Shown here one piece after another: positions 1 to 5,607 of a DNA stretch of 10,865 nt. Origin of the DNA: Donghicola sp036139795 (lineage in GTDB: Bacteria; Pseudomonadota; Alphaproteobacteria; Rhodobacterales; Rhodobacteraceae); the NCBI GenBank assembly GCA_036139795.1, contig JAYZYX010000265.1, forward strand, positions 1 through 10,865, read 5' to 3'. Position 1 is the stretch's first letter; each line of letters opens with the position of its first letter. The translations under genes and the position numbers were made by a program. Under the pieces are notes generated by a model, which was given only the letters and a program-made list of their open reading frames with translations, was not told the origin of the DNA and did no database searches.

Positions 1-45
1 TATTCTTCGGCGGGCTCAGTTTGTCTTGTCTCCGTCGATGATTTG

Positions 46-74
46 AATTTAGCGACAGACGTTCGCGCTAACAA
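46..74 (-). promoter_or_regulatory. Candidate sigma-70 promoter facing left
   Basis: On the minus strand TTGTTA (74-69), a 17-nt spacer and TAAATT (51-46) give 4/6 matches to each consensus hexamer at the ideal spacing. It would drive transcription out of the left edge, toward the expected rplO-secY genes. This is based on hexamer matching alone and is therefore weak. Confidence 0.3.
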
Positions 75-293
75 TTTCCGGTTCGGTCAACCCGTTATGC
101 AGTTGCAGCATAACATGCGCGCTTAGAGCGGCTTTTGATGCACCAGTTGCAAGCCGGATATGCAGTTTTCGCCCAAATACCTGATATTATGCAGATTTAC
201 GGCATACAGCCGCGTACCAAGGTCGATTTCAGCCGCTCTCACTTGAGGAAAACGCATGTCTGATTCTTGCGGAAGGCCAAAATCACACCCCCG

Positions 294-313
294 AATGCTG
301 CGATTGCAGCATT
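294..313. repeat. Perfect 8-bp inverted repeat, 4-nt loop
   Basis: AATGCTGC and GCAGCATT flank GATT. There is no T tract on either side, so it is not an intrinsic terminator. It lies between the rpmD terminator and the left edge and could be an operator or an mRNA hairpin. Confidence 0.5.
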
Positions 314-335
314 ACGTATAAGCATCCCCCGAATA

Positions 336-373
336 GCAAAACGCCCCGCAGCCAAGTGGCGCGGGGCGTTTCG
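336..373 (-). terminator. Rho-independent terminator after rpmD
   Basis: An 11-bp GC-rich stem pairs 339-349 with 361-371 (AAACGCCCCGC / GCGGGGCGTTT). The loop region contains a further GCC/GGC helix after a bulged A. On the minus strand the stem is followed by TTTT then G. It lies about 23 nt after the rpmD stop, so it should close the L29-L30 transcription unit. The plus strand has TTT after the stem, so weak bidirectional activity is possible. Confidence 0.85.
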
Positions 374-393
374 CAGTTCGTGTCAGAGGCTGA

Positions 394-582
394 TTAGCCG
401 CGCTCTTCGATGATCTCGACCAGGTGCGGAATCTTCGCAACCATGCCACGGATCGAAGGGGTATCTTCGAGTTCGCGGGTCTTGTGCATCTTGTTCAGGC
501 CCAGACCGATCAGGGTCTGGCGCTGAATGTCAGGACGGCGGATCGGGCTACCGATCTGCTTTACAACAATGGTCTTCGCCAT
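394..582 (-). CDS. rpmD: 50S ribosomal protein L30
   Basis: Encodes the 62-residue bacterial-type L30, a small protein of the large subunit. The sequence has the short form seen in bacteria: a first beta strand (TIVVKQIGSPI, residues 4-14), then QTLIGLGLNKMHKTRELEDT (about 22-41), where the family signature lies, and a final helix/strand ending HLVEIIEERG. The start is supported by AAGGAG eight nt upstream. It lies 12 nt after rpsE, the normal spc order, and is the last gene of its unit: a terminator follows about 23 nt on, and rplO is not adjacent. Nothing suggests truncation. Confidence 0.97.
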   Translation of the reverse strand: MAKTIVVKQIGSPIRRPDIQRQTLIGLGLNKMHKTRELEDTPSIRGMVAKIPHLVEIIEERG

Positions 583-594
583 GGTTCAGGCTCC

Positions 595-1170
595 TTACGC
601 TTCTGCCGCTGCGTCTGCTTCTGCAGCCGCGTCGTCATACTTGTGCAGGATGTCTGCGACCTTCTTGCCACGACGCTGTGCCACCTGACGGGGCGAAGCT
701 TCGAGGCTCAGAGCGTCGAGAGTTGCACGGATCATGTTGTAGGGGTTCTGCGAGCCGATCGACTTCGCAACAACGTCCTGAACACCCAGCATCTCGAACA
801 CAGCGCGCATCGGACCACCGGCGATGATACCGGTACCCTGAGGAGCGGTGCGCATGATCACGCGGCCCGCACCGTGACGACCTTCGATGTCGTGGTGAAG
901 GGTACGACCTTCACGCAGCGGCACGCGGATCATCTTGCGCTTTGCTTGCTCAGTGGCTTTGCGGATCGCCTCGGGTACTTCTTTCGCTTTACCCTTGCCG
1001 AAGCCTACGCGGCCTTTCTGATCGCCGACAACCACCAGAGCAGCGAAGCCAAAGCGCTTACCACCCTTAACGGTTTTCGACACACGGTTGATCGCCACCA
1101 GACGATCGGCGAATTCCGGGGTTTCCTCGCGCTCAGCGCGGCGGTCCCGGCGGTTTTCACGTTCTGCCAT
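595..1170 (-). CDS. rpsE: 30S ribosomal protein S5
   Basis: Encodes S5 (191 aa), a small-subunit protein at the mRNA entry side that contributes to decoding accuracy and the spectinomycin site. The N-terminal double-stranded-RNA-binding-like domain starts around residue 22 with RLVAINRVSKTVKGGKRFGF, the conserved S5 signature. The C-terminal domain includes APQGTGIIAGGPMRAVFEMLG (about 109-129) and the conserved NPYNMIRATLDAL. The protein is somewhat longer than the E. coli form; the extra residues lie at a basic/acidic N-terminus (AERENRRDRRAEREE) and an Ala/Asp/Glu tail (179-191). AAGGAG lies eight nt before ATG and overlaps the rplR stop region, suggesting coupled translation with rplR 12 nt upstream. 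Confidence 0.98.
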   Translation of the reverse strand: MAERENRRDRRAEREETPEFADRLVAINRVSKTVKGGKRFGFAALVVVGDQKGRVGFGKGKAKEVPEAIRKATEQAKRKMIRVPLREGRTLHHDIEGRHGAGRVIMRTAPQGTGIIAGGPMRAVFEMLGVQDVVAKSIGSQNPYNMIRATLDALSLEASPRQVAQRRGKKVADILHKYDDAAAEADAAAEA

Positions 1171-1182
1171 ATCGTCTACTCC

Positions 1183-1542
1183 TTAGAACTTCAGACCGCC
1201 TTCGCGGGCGGCATCGGCCAGCGCCTTGATGGTGCCATGGAAGAGGTAGCCACCACGATCGAAGTAGCAGTCTTCCACACCGGCGGCTTTCGCGCGCTCG
1301 GCGATAAGGGCACCCACCTTGGCGGCGGCTTCCTGGTTGTTCTTGCCGGCAAGACCCAGGGCTTTTTCCTGGCTCGAAGCGGCGGCGATGGTCACGCCCT
1401 GAACGTCGTCGATCAGCTGAACGCTGATGTTCTTGTTCGAACGATAGACCGAGAGGCGGGCACGGCCGTTGGCCATTTTCCGCAGTTTGTTCCGAACGCG
1501 CTGGCGACGCTTCAGAAACAGGGTACGTTTGCTGTTTGCCAT
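1183..1542 (-). CDS. rplR: 50S ribosomal protein L18
   Basis: Encodes L18 (119 aa), which with L5 binds 5S rRNA in the central protuberance. The N-terminus is strongly basic (KRTLFLKRRQRVRNKLRK), followed by the conserved RLSVYRSNKNISVQLIDD core (about 29-46) and a C-terminus with YLFHGTIKALADAAREGGLKF, typical of the family. The length matches bacterial L18 (about 117-120). AAGGA lies eight nt upstream of ATG. It is separated from rplF by 11 nt and from rpsE by 12 nt, as expected in an spc-type operon. Confidence 0.98.
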   Translation of the reverse strand: MANSKRTLFLKRRQRVRNKLRKMANGRARLSVYRSNKNISVQLIDDVQGVTIAAASSQEKALGLAGKNNQEAAAKVGALIAERAKAAGVEDCYFDRGGYLFHGTIKALADAAREGGLKF

Positions 1543-1553
1543 CTTTCGCGTCC

Positions 1554-2087
1554 TTACTTCTTCTTGCCTTCCTTCTGGAAGATATATTCGCCGCGGTAGC
1601 GAATGCCTTTACCCTTATAGGGCTCGGGACGACGCCACTCGCGAATCTTCGCAGCGGTTTCACCAACAAGTTGAGCATCGATCCCTTCCAGGATGATCTC
1701 GGTGGGCTTCGGAGTAGTTACGGTCACACCTGCGGGCACGGGGAAGTCAACGTCGTGCGACAAGCCGAGGTTCAGCTTGATCGAGTTGCCCTGTGCGCTT
1801 GCACGGTAACCAACGCCGACGATATCGAGCTCTTTTTTGAAGCCCTCGGTCACGCCGGTAACCAGGTTTGCGATCATCGAGCGGCTCATACCCCACTGCT
1901 GACGCGCGCGCTTCGAAGAGCCGCGGGGGTCAACAGTGACGGTGTTGCCGTCGATGGTGATGGTGACATCATCGGTAGCCGAGAAGCTGAGGGTGCCCTT
2001 GGGACCCTTAACTTCGATGGTCTGGCCCGACAGCGACGCGGTGACGCCTGCGGGCAGTTCAACCGGTTTCTTGCCAATACGAGACAT
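1554..2087 (-). CDS. rplF: 50S ribosomal protein L6
   Basis: Encodes L6 (177 aa), a two-domain large-subunit protein near the sarcin-ricin loop and the factor-binding site. It begins MSRIGKKPVELPAGV, as in most bacteria, and the C-terminal L6 signature PEPYKGKGI is intact at residues 154-162, followed by a basic tail (QKEGKKK). The start has an exceptionally good Shine-Dalgarno sequence, AAGGAGGT, with a 6-nt spacer, lying in the 12-nt gap after rpsH. Length and domain content are normal. Confidence 0.98.
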   Translation of the reverse strand: MSRIGKKPVELPAGVTASLSGQTIEVKGPKGTLSFSATDDVTITIDGNTVTVDPRGSSKRARQQWGMSRSMIANLVTGVTEGFKKELDIVGVGYRASAQGNSIKLNLGLSHDVDFPVPAGVTVTTPKPTEIILEGIDAQLVGETAAKIREWRRPEPYKGKGIRYRGEYIFQKEGKKK

Positions 2088-2099
2088 TACCAGACCTCC

Positions 2100-2492
2100 T
2101 TAGAACACGGTGCAGAGCACTTCGCCGCCAACATTGGCGTGACGTGCAGCTGCGTCCGACATAACGCCCTTGGGAGTCGAAACGATCGAAACACCCAGGC
2201 CCTGACGGACTTCGGGGATCTCTTTCGCGCCCATGTAGACGCGACGACCGGGCTTCGACACACGCTTGATCTCACGGATCACAGGAGCGCCTTCGTAGTA
2301 CTTCAGAGAGATTTCCAGTGCCGGGTGGCCCTGGTCATCGGTGGTTTTCTCGTAGCCACGGATGTAGCCTTCATCCAGAAGGACATCCAGAACCCATACG
2401 CGCAGCTTCGAAGCGGGGGTCGACACAGTCGACTTGCCACGCAGTTGCGAGTTGCGGATCCGGGTGAGCATATCGCCGAGAGGATCGTTCAT
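2100..2492 (-). CDS. rpsH: 30S ribosomal protein S8
   Basis: Encodes S8 (130 aa), a primary 16S rRNA binder of the 30S platform. In E. coli it also represses the spc operon by binding its mRNA; whether it does so here is unknown. The start MNDPLGDMLTRIRN is the typical S8 N-terminus, and the C-terminal signature STPKGVMSDAAA...GGEVLCTVF (about 105-130) is complete. GAGGAG precedes ATG by seven nt. Gaps to rpsN (13 nt) and rplF (12 nt) fit cotranscription. I saw no obvious S8-like mRNA target at the rplX/rplE junction, the position corresponding to the E. coli site. Confidence 0.98.
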   Translation of the reverse strand: MNDPLGDMLTRIRNSQLRGKSTVSTPASKLRVWVLDVLLDEGYIRGYEKTTDDQGHPALEISLKYYEGAPVIREIKRVSKPGRRVYMGAKEIPEVRQGLGVSIVSTPKGVMSDAAARHANVGGEVLCTVF

Positions 2493-2505
2493 CTTATATC
2501 TCCTC

Positions 2506-2811
2506 TTACCAGCTCGACTTCACCAGGCCGGGGGCCTGACCATTGGAGCCCAGTTCGCGCAGCATGATACGGCTGACCTTCAGCTTACGGTAGTAAGCGT
2601 GGGGACGACCAGTCAGCTGGCAGCGGTTGTGCAGACGGGTTGCCGAGCTGTTGCGCGGCAGTTTTGCAAGTTGCAGACGCGCTTTGAAACGCTCTTCCAT
2701 CGACTTGCTTTCGTCATTCGCGATCTCTTTCAGAGCGGCGCGCTTGGCTGCGTATTTCGCGACCAGGCGTTCACGCTTCTTCTCGCGTTCGATCATTGCT
2801 TTCTTAGCCAT
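2506..2811 (-). CDS. rpsN: 30S ribosomal protein S14 (zinc-free form)
   Basis: Encodes the long (101 aa) S14 of the 30S head. The signature region RCQLTGRPHAYYRKLKVSR (about 63-81) is intact. Only one cysteine (Cys64) is present, so this is the C-minus, zinc-independent paralogue rather than the short four-cysteine ribbon form. The N-terminal half is lysine/arginine-rich (AKKAMIEREKKRERLVAKY). A modest AAAGGG lies six nt before the start, within the 17-nt gap after rplE. Length equals that of the E. coli protein. Confidence 0.98.
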   Translation of the reverse strand: MAKKAMIEREKKRERLVAKYAAKRAALKEIANDESKSMEERFKARLQLAKLPRNSSATRLHNRCQLTGRPHAYYRKLKVSRIMLRELGSNGQAPGLVKSSW

Positions 2812-2828
2812 GTCTTACCCTTTCGCGA

Positions 2829-3389
2829 TTACGCGTTGAACGGCACGTTGAAGTGCTTCAGCAGCGCCTTCGCTTCACCGTCAGTTTTCGCAGTGGTGCA
2901 GATGATGATGTCCATACCCCAGACTTCGTCGACTTTGTCGAAATCGATTTCAGGGAATACGATGTGTTCCTTCAGGCCCATGGCAAAGTTGCCACGACCA
3001 TCGAACGACGGCTTCACACCACGGAAGTCGCGGATGCGGGGCATCGCGATGGTGATCAGACGGTCCAGGAATTCATACATCCGGTCGCCACGCAGGGTGA
3101 CTTTGGTACCCAGGGGCATGCCTTCACGAACGCGGAAGCCTGCAATCGACTTCTTTGCTTTGGTGATGACAGCTTGCTGACCTGCGATCTTCGACAGGTC
3201 TTCCTGAGCCGACTTGGCTTTCTTGGAATCGCGAACCGACTCGGCGCCAGCGCCGATGTTCAGAACGATCTTGTCCAGCTTGGGCAGCTGCATCACGTTC
3301 TTGTAGCCGAACTCTTCCATCAGAGCGGGCTTAATGGTTTCGCGGTACTGAGCCTTCAGACGCGGGGTGTAGTTTGCGTTATCAAGCAT
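2829..3389 (-). CDS. rplE: 50S ribosomal protein L5
   Basis: Encodes L5 (186 aa), which binds 5S rRNA and helix 84 of 23S rRNA and contacts the P-site tRNA and the S13 bridge. Family landmarks: the KLDKIVLNIGAG strand (37-48), the L5 signature LSKIAGQQAVITKAKKS (65-81), and the RDFRGVKPSFDGRGNF loop (120-135). Slightly longer than the 179-residue E. coli protein. The first 8 nt overlap the end of rplX (ATGCTTGA holds both this start and the rplX stop), and GGGGAAG for its start lies inside rplX, so translational coupling to L24 is likely. Confidence 0.98.
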   Translation of the reverse strand: MLDNANYTPRLKAQYRETIKPALMEEFGYKNVMQLPKLDKIVLNIGAGAESVRDSKKAKSAQEDLSKIAGQQAVITKAKKSIAGFRVREGMPLGTKVTLRGDRMYEFLDRLITIAMPRIRDFRGVKPSFDGRGNFAMGLKEHIVFPEIDFDKVDEVWGMDIIICTTAKTDGEAKALLKHFNVPFNA

Positions 3390-3696
3390 CGATCACTTCC
3401 CCCGATTTCTTGGCAAAACGGACCTTCTTGTCGCCTTCCATGCGGAAGCCAACGCGAGTCGCGCCACCTTCTTTGGGGTCAACCAAAGCGATGTTCGACA
3501 GGTCGATCGGCAGAGCTTTGGGCAGACGGCCACCTTGGCTGGTCTGGCTCTGACGAGTGTGACGGATGGCCATGTTGACGCCTTCAACAACGGCTTTGCC
3601 CGCTTTGGGGTCTACCGAAGTGATGGTGCCTTCTTTGCCCTTGTCCTTACCGGCAAGAACGATGACCTTATCACCTTTGCGGAGTTTAGCAGCCAT
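3382..3696 (-). CDS. rplX: 50S ribosomal protein L24
   Basis: Encodes L24 (104 aa), an assembly-initiator protein of the 50S subunit. A KOW motif lies near the N-terminus: KLRKGDKVIVLAGKDKGKEG (about 4-23), followed by VEGVNMAIRHTR and a C-terminal VDPKEGGATRVGFRMEGDKKVRFAKKSGE, all normal for bacterial L24. The start overlaps the rplN stop by one base (TAATG), with GGAGGTG in the last codons of rplN six nt upstream. The 3' end overlaps rplE by 8 nt. These overlaps suggest that L14, L24 and L5 are made by coupled translation. Confidence 0.98.
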   Translation of the reverse strand: MAAKLRKGDKVIVLAGKDKGKEGTITSVDPKAGKAVVEGVNMAIRHTRQSQTSQGGRLPKALPIDLSNIALVDPKEGGATRVGFRMEGDKKVRFAKKSGEVIDA

Positions 3697-4064
3697 TACA
3701 GCACCTCCGGGGCAAGCGAGATGATCTTCATGAAGTTTTTGGCGCGCAGTTCACGAACGACGGGGCCAAAAATACGGGTGCCAACAGGCTCACCGTTGTT
3801 GTTGAGGATCACTGCGGCGTTACGATCGAAGCGGATGGCGGTGCCATCTTCGCGACGGACTTCCTTGGCGGTACGAACGACGACTGCCTTACGGACGTCA
3901 CCTTTCTTAACACGGCCACGCGGGATCGCTTCTTTGACGGACACCACGATGATGTCGCCAACCGAAGCGTACTTGCGCTTGGAGCCGCCGAGGACCTTGA
4001 TGCACTGAACTCGGCGTGCGCCCGAGTTATCAGCGACATCCAGATTGGTTTGCATCTGGATCAT
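3696..4064 (-). CDS. rplN: 50S ribosomal protein L14
   Basis: Encodes L14 (122 aa), an interface protein of the large subunit that contacts 16S rRNA helix 14 and is the docking site of silencing factor RsfS. Sequence begins MIQMQTNLDVADNSGARRV and contains the L14 signature in AVVVRTAKEVRREDGTAIRFD (about 60-80). Length matches the family exactly. GGAG lies seven nt before ATG, in a 65-nt spacer after rpsQ. That is the longest gap inside this unit; I see no clear promoter or terminator in it. Confidence 0.98.
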   Translation of the reverse strand: MIQMQTNLDVADNSGARRVQCIKVLGGSKRKYASVGDIIVVSVKEAIPRGRVKKGDVRKAVVVRTAKEVRREDGTAIRFDRNAAVILNNNGEPVGTRIFGPVVRELRAKNFMKIISLAPEVL

Positions 4065-4129
4065 TTGGTTTCTCCGGACCTTTGGGGAGGCTTGAGGGCC
4101 TTAACCCCCAGGGTTTCGCTCAGTTGGGC

Positions 4130-4363
4130 TCAGGCTTTCGCCAGAACTTCCCAACGCTTGGTTTTCGAATAGGGCGCGCATTCGATGATGCGGACGGCAT
4201 CGCCAACTTTGTAGGCGTTGTCTGCGTCGTGTGCGCGGTACTTCTTCGACTTCTTGATCGTTTTGTTCAGCAGCGGGTGCTTAAAACGACGTTCAACACG
4301 AACGGTAACAGTCTGCTCGTTCGCGTCGCTGGTCACGGTGCCTTGCAGGATACGTTTGGGCAT
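4130..4363 (-). CDS. rpsQ: 30S ribosomal protein S17
   Basis: Encodes S17 (77 aa), an OB-fold primary binder of the 16S rRNA 5' domain. Typical features are the opening MPKRILQGTVTSDANEQTVTV, the basic RRFKHPLLNKTIKKSKKYRAHD loop (about residues 25-46), and GDAVRIIECAPYSKTKRW (about 54-71), which carries the family signature. Slightly shorter at the C-terminus than the E. coli protein. GGAGG lies eight nt upstream of ATG, in a 15-nt gap after rpmC. Confidence 0.97.
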   Translation of the reverse strand: MPKRILQGTVTSDANEQTVTVRVERRFKHPLLNKTIKKSKKYRAHDADNAYKVGDAVRIIECAPYSKTKRWEVLAKA

Positions 4364-4378
4364 TCTTCAGGCCTCCGC

Positions 4379-4582
4379 TTATTCAGCAGCCGCTTGCGCG
4401 GCCTTTTCGTTCAGGACGGTCAGGACTCGCGCTGCATCGCGCTTAACCTGACGCATACGTGCGGTGTTTTCGATTTGGCCGGTGGCCTGCTGGAAGCGCA
4501 GGTTGAAGGCTTCTTTCTTAAGAGCCGACAGGTCCTCACGGAGCTGGTCGGGCGTCTTGCCACGTAGTTCTTGGGCGTTCAT
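4379..4582 (-). CDS. rpmC: 50S ribosomal protein L29
   Basis: Encodes L29 (67 aa), a helical-hairpin protein at the polypeptide exit that helps form the docking site for trigger factor and SRP. The L29 signature KKEAFNLRFQQATGQ (22-36) is clear. The frame stays open for 38 more codons upstream, but I chose the inner ATG: AAGGA lies seven nt before it, the product then has the normal L29 length and N-terminus (MNAQELRGKTPDQLRE), and the upstream codons do not resemble L29. The tail is Ala/Glu-rich (KAAQAAAE). In the usual S10 operon rpmC follows rplP immediately; here it is the first gene of its own unit, separated from rplP by the oxygenase gene. Confidence 0.96.
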   Translation of the reverse strand: MNAQELRGKTPDQLREDLSALKKEAFNLRFQQATGQIENTARMRQVKRDAARVLTVLNEKAAQAAAE

Positions 4583-4589
4583 CGCCTTA

Positions 4590-4594
4590 TCCTT
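4590..4594 (-). promoter_or_regulatory. Ribosome binding site fixing the rpmC start
   Basis: AAGGA on the minus strand lies seven nt before the ATG at 4582. The in-frame ATG 21 nt further upstream has no comparable purine tract, so this site decides the start. Confidence 0.75.
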
Positions 4595-4603
4595 TTTCAA
4601 CAT

Positions 4604-4640
4604 CACCGGCGGGCCCTTTGGGGTAACCCGTGATCCGGTG
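4604..4640 (-). promoter_or_regulatory. Strong leader hairpin just upstream of rpmC
   Basis: On the minus strand CACCGG, CGGG and CCC, separated by 4-nt bulges, pair in order with a continuous 13-nt arm GGGCCCGCCGGTG around an AAA loop. The helix ends 21 nt before the rpmC ATG, just upstream of the ribosome binding site. No T tract follows, so it is not a terminator. It could be an mRNA leader structure that controls the rpmC unit, a stabilising 5' element, or coincidence of GC-rich sequence. Confidence 0.45.
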
Positions 4641-4666
4641 GAGGTTCGTTTAGGGAACACAAAACC

Positions 4667-4683
4667 CTGCGCACGAAGCGCAG
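4667..4683 (-). promoter_or_regulatory. Small leader hairpin (TTCGT loop)
   Basis: CTGCGC and GCGCAG form a perfect 6-bp stem around TTCGT on the minus strand, followed by GGTTTTG. The short T run gives a weak attenuator-like look. It lies between the candidate rpmC promoter and the larger hairpin at 4604-4640. Confidence 0.35.
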
Positions 4684-4692
4684 AGATGGGTC

Positions 4693-4721
4693 CCAATACA
4701 TGTCACTTAGAGAGAAGGCAA
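4693..4721 (-). promoter_or_regulatory. Candidate promoter for the rpmC unit
   Basis: On the minus strand TTGCCT (4721-4716), a 17-nt spacer and TATTGG (4698-4693) resemble a sigma-70 promoter weakly (4/6 and 3/6). Some promoter is expected in 4583-4888, because rpmC follows an oppositely oriented gene and the rplP terminator. This is the best-spaced candidate I could find. A start near 4686 would give a leader of about 100 nt containing both hairpins. Confidence 0.3.
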
Positions 4722-4727
4722 CCGATT

Positions 4728-4754
4728 CCTTGAAAAAACCCGAGGTTTTCAAGG
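4728..4754. repeat. Palindrome in the divergent rpmC / oxygenase region
   Basis: CCTTGAAAA and TTTTCAAGG are perfect 9-bp arms with AACCCGAGG between them; allowing two bulged adenines extends the pairing to 11 bp. It lies immediately upstream of the candidate rpmC -35 element and between the two divergent genes. No T run follows the arms on either strand outside the repeat, so a DNA operator is more likely than a terminator. Confidence 0.45.
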
Positions 4755-4878
4755 ACCATTCCGAAACGGCGGTTTTCGTCGGCTTACCCTGTCATGAAAC
4801 CACGCTAGGCCCCCTTGCGCAACAAAGGATTTGGGGTGAAGACAAACCCGTCAATCCTAGAGACGCGCCCAACAGAAA

Positions 4879-4884
4879 AGAGGA
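4879..4884 (+). promoter_or_regulatory. Ribosome binding site fixing the oxygenase start
   Basis: AGAGGA lies four nt before the ATG at 4889. The alternative in-frame ATG at 4700 lacks such a site, and its extra 63 residues have no family-like character. Confidence 0.6.
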
Positions 4885-4888
4885 CGTC

Positions 4889-5509
4889 ATGCCCAAGATT
4901 TCATCTCTGTTCGCCACCCGCCTTTATGAGGCGAAACTTTCCGAGCATGGCCCCGCCATCGATCCCGAAGAACTGGAAAACTCGTGCCTTGCTATCGCCG
5001 AGGACGACGAGGCCGGTCAGGACTGGTGCGAAGAGAACGGCTATCCGGGTTACACCAGCTATGCGTCGCTGACTGACCTGCCGTGGCGCTCGCCCATCTT
5101 TGCGGATGTGGTCAAGGCGCTGGACGCCCACGTCGCGGCCTTCGCCGAAGATTTGGAATTCGATCTGGGCGACAAGAAGCTCGTGCTGGAAGACATCTGG
5201 ATCAACATCCTGCCCGAGGGCGGCATCCACACCTCGCACATCCACCCCCATTCGGTGATCAGCGGCACGACCTACGTCTACATGCCGGAAGGCGCCCGCG
5301 CGATCAAATATGAGGACCCGCGTCACGCCATGATGATGGCCTCCCCGATCCGCAAGAAGGGCTGCCGCGAAGAGCTGAAAACCTTCGTCTACCGCGCCCC
5401 CGAAGTGGGCGACGTGCTGCTCTGGGAAAGCTGGCTGCGCCATGAGGTGCCCATGAATATGGCCGAGGACGACCGCATCTCGGTCAGCTTCAACTATAAG
5501 TGGGAATAA
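4889..5509 (+). CDS. Putative 2OG-Fe(II) oxygenase, TIGR02466/PF13759 type
   Basis: Encodes a soluble 206-residue protein resembling the uncharacterised TIGR02466 family, predicted non-heme iron, 2-oxoglutarate-dependent oxygenases with a double-stranded beta-helix core. What is seen: WINILPEGG (104-112); a cluster of histidines H114, H117, H119 and H121 in IHTSHIHPHS followed by SG (125-126), matching the family's HxHPxSxxSG pattern; EDPR (142-145); a distal H185 in SWLRHEV; and R196 in DRISVSFN, the expected 2OG-binding arginine. Family knowledge suggests H117/H119/H185 as metal ligands, the middle one replacing the usual acidic residue; this is inference. No signal peptide or membrane segment is seen. 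The substrate is unknown. It is the only plus-strand gene, placed tail-to-tail with rplP and head-to-head with rpmC, with its own terminator. Codon use looks like an ordinary gene of the genome, rich in GCC, CTG, GAC and GGC, rather than like the adjacent ribosomal genes. Confidence 0.85.
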   Translation: MPKISSLFATRLYEAKLSEHGPAIDPEELENSCLAIAEDDEAGQDWCEENGYPGYTSYASLTDLPWRSPIFADVVKALDAHVAAFAEDLEFDLGDKKLVLEDIWINILPEGGIHTSHIHPHSVISGTTYVYMPEGARAIKYEDPRHAMMMASPIRKKGCREELKTFVYRAPEVGDVLLWESWLRHEVPMNMAEDDRISVSFNYKWE

Positions 5510-5533
5510 GGCCCCTAGCCCGCCACAAGCGCC

Positions 5534-5563
5534 AAAGGCCGATGCACCCGCATCGGCCTTTTT
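5534..5563 (+). terminator. Rho-independent terminator of the oxygenase gene
   Basis: A perfect 12-bp stem (AAAGGCCGATGC / GCATCGGCCTTT, 5534-5545 and 5550-5561) with loop ACCC ends in TTTTTCTTT on the plus strand. It lies 25 nt after the stop codon and is a textbook intrinsic terminator. Confidence 0.93.
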
Positions 5564-5607
5564 CTTTGGAGAGTTCCCCGTCCACGGGGGACGGGGCCAA
5601 AGAAAAA
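5559..5607. repeat. Nested inverted repeat joining two convergent terminators
   Basis: TTTTTCTTTGG at 5559-5569 is the exact reverse complement of CCAAAGAAAAA at 5597-5607. Between them CCCCGTCC (5576-5583) and GGACGGGG (5589-5596) form another perfect stem around ACGGG. The whole can fold as 11 bp + 8 bp with only AGAGTT bulged on one side. The outer arms are the T tails of the plus-strand and minus-strand terminators. Confidence 0.8.

Larger units (their letters stand above)
1..335. other. Gene-free region beyond rpmD (expected rplO side)
   Basis: I find no convincing coding sequence here. In many bacteria rplO and secY follow rpmD directly; here at least 390 nt separate the rpmD stop from the window edge without any L15-like frame. 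Visible structure: a perfect 7-bp inverted repeat with a 7-nt loop at 94-114 (GTTATGC/GCATAAC); a perfect 8-bp inverted repeat with a 4-nt loop at 294-313 (AATGCTGC/GCAGCATT); a 9-bp inverted repeat AGAGCGGCT/AGCCGCTCT at 125-133 and 231-239; and a direct repeat CCCCCGAAT at 288-296 and 326-334. The stretch looks more AT-rich than the genes. It is best read as the upstream regulatory region of the next minus-strand unit, which lies outside the window. Confidence 0.6.

Noticed and set aside
123..257. A 44-codon minus-strand frame (begins MRFPQVRAAEIDLG) downstream of rpmD
   Set aside because: No Shine-Dalgarno sequence, no recognisable motif, and its two ends are formed by the 9-bp inverted repeat, so the region looks regulatory. 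It does not resemble L15.
424..1599. A 391-codon plus-strand open frame antisense to rpmD, rpsE and rplR
   Set aside because: Same reasoning: complete overlap with conserved genes, no ribosome binding site of note, shadow composition.
1157..1678. A 173-codon minus-strand frame in a second phase across rplR and the end of rplF
   Set aside because: It overlaps rplR and rplF in another phase and is Arg/Ser/Pro-rich, typical of an out-of-frame translation.
4065..4129. Possible internal promoter or terminator in the 65-nt rpsQ-rplN gap
   Set aside because: GC-rich, but without a convincing stem plus T tract or spaced hexamers; treated as an ordinary spacer.
4583..4696. Possible 38-residue N-terminal extension of L29
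   Set aside because: The inner ATG has the ribosome binding site and gives the canonical L29 N-terminus and length; the extension overlaps the leader hairpins.
4700..4888. Possible 63-residue N-terminal extension of the oxygenase from an ATG at 4700
   Set aside because: No ribosome binding site, sequence unlike the family, and the region contains the palindrome and probable promoters. The ATG at 4889 gives the normal family length.
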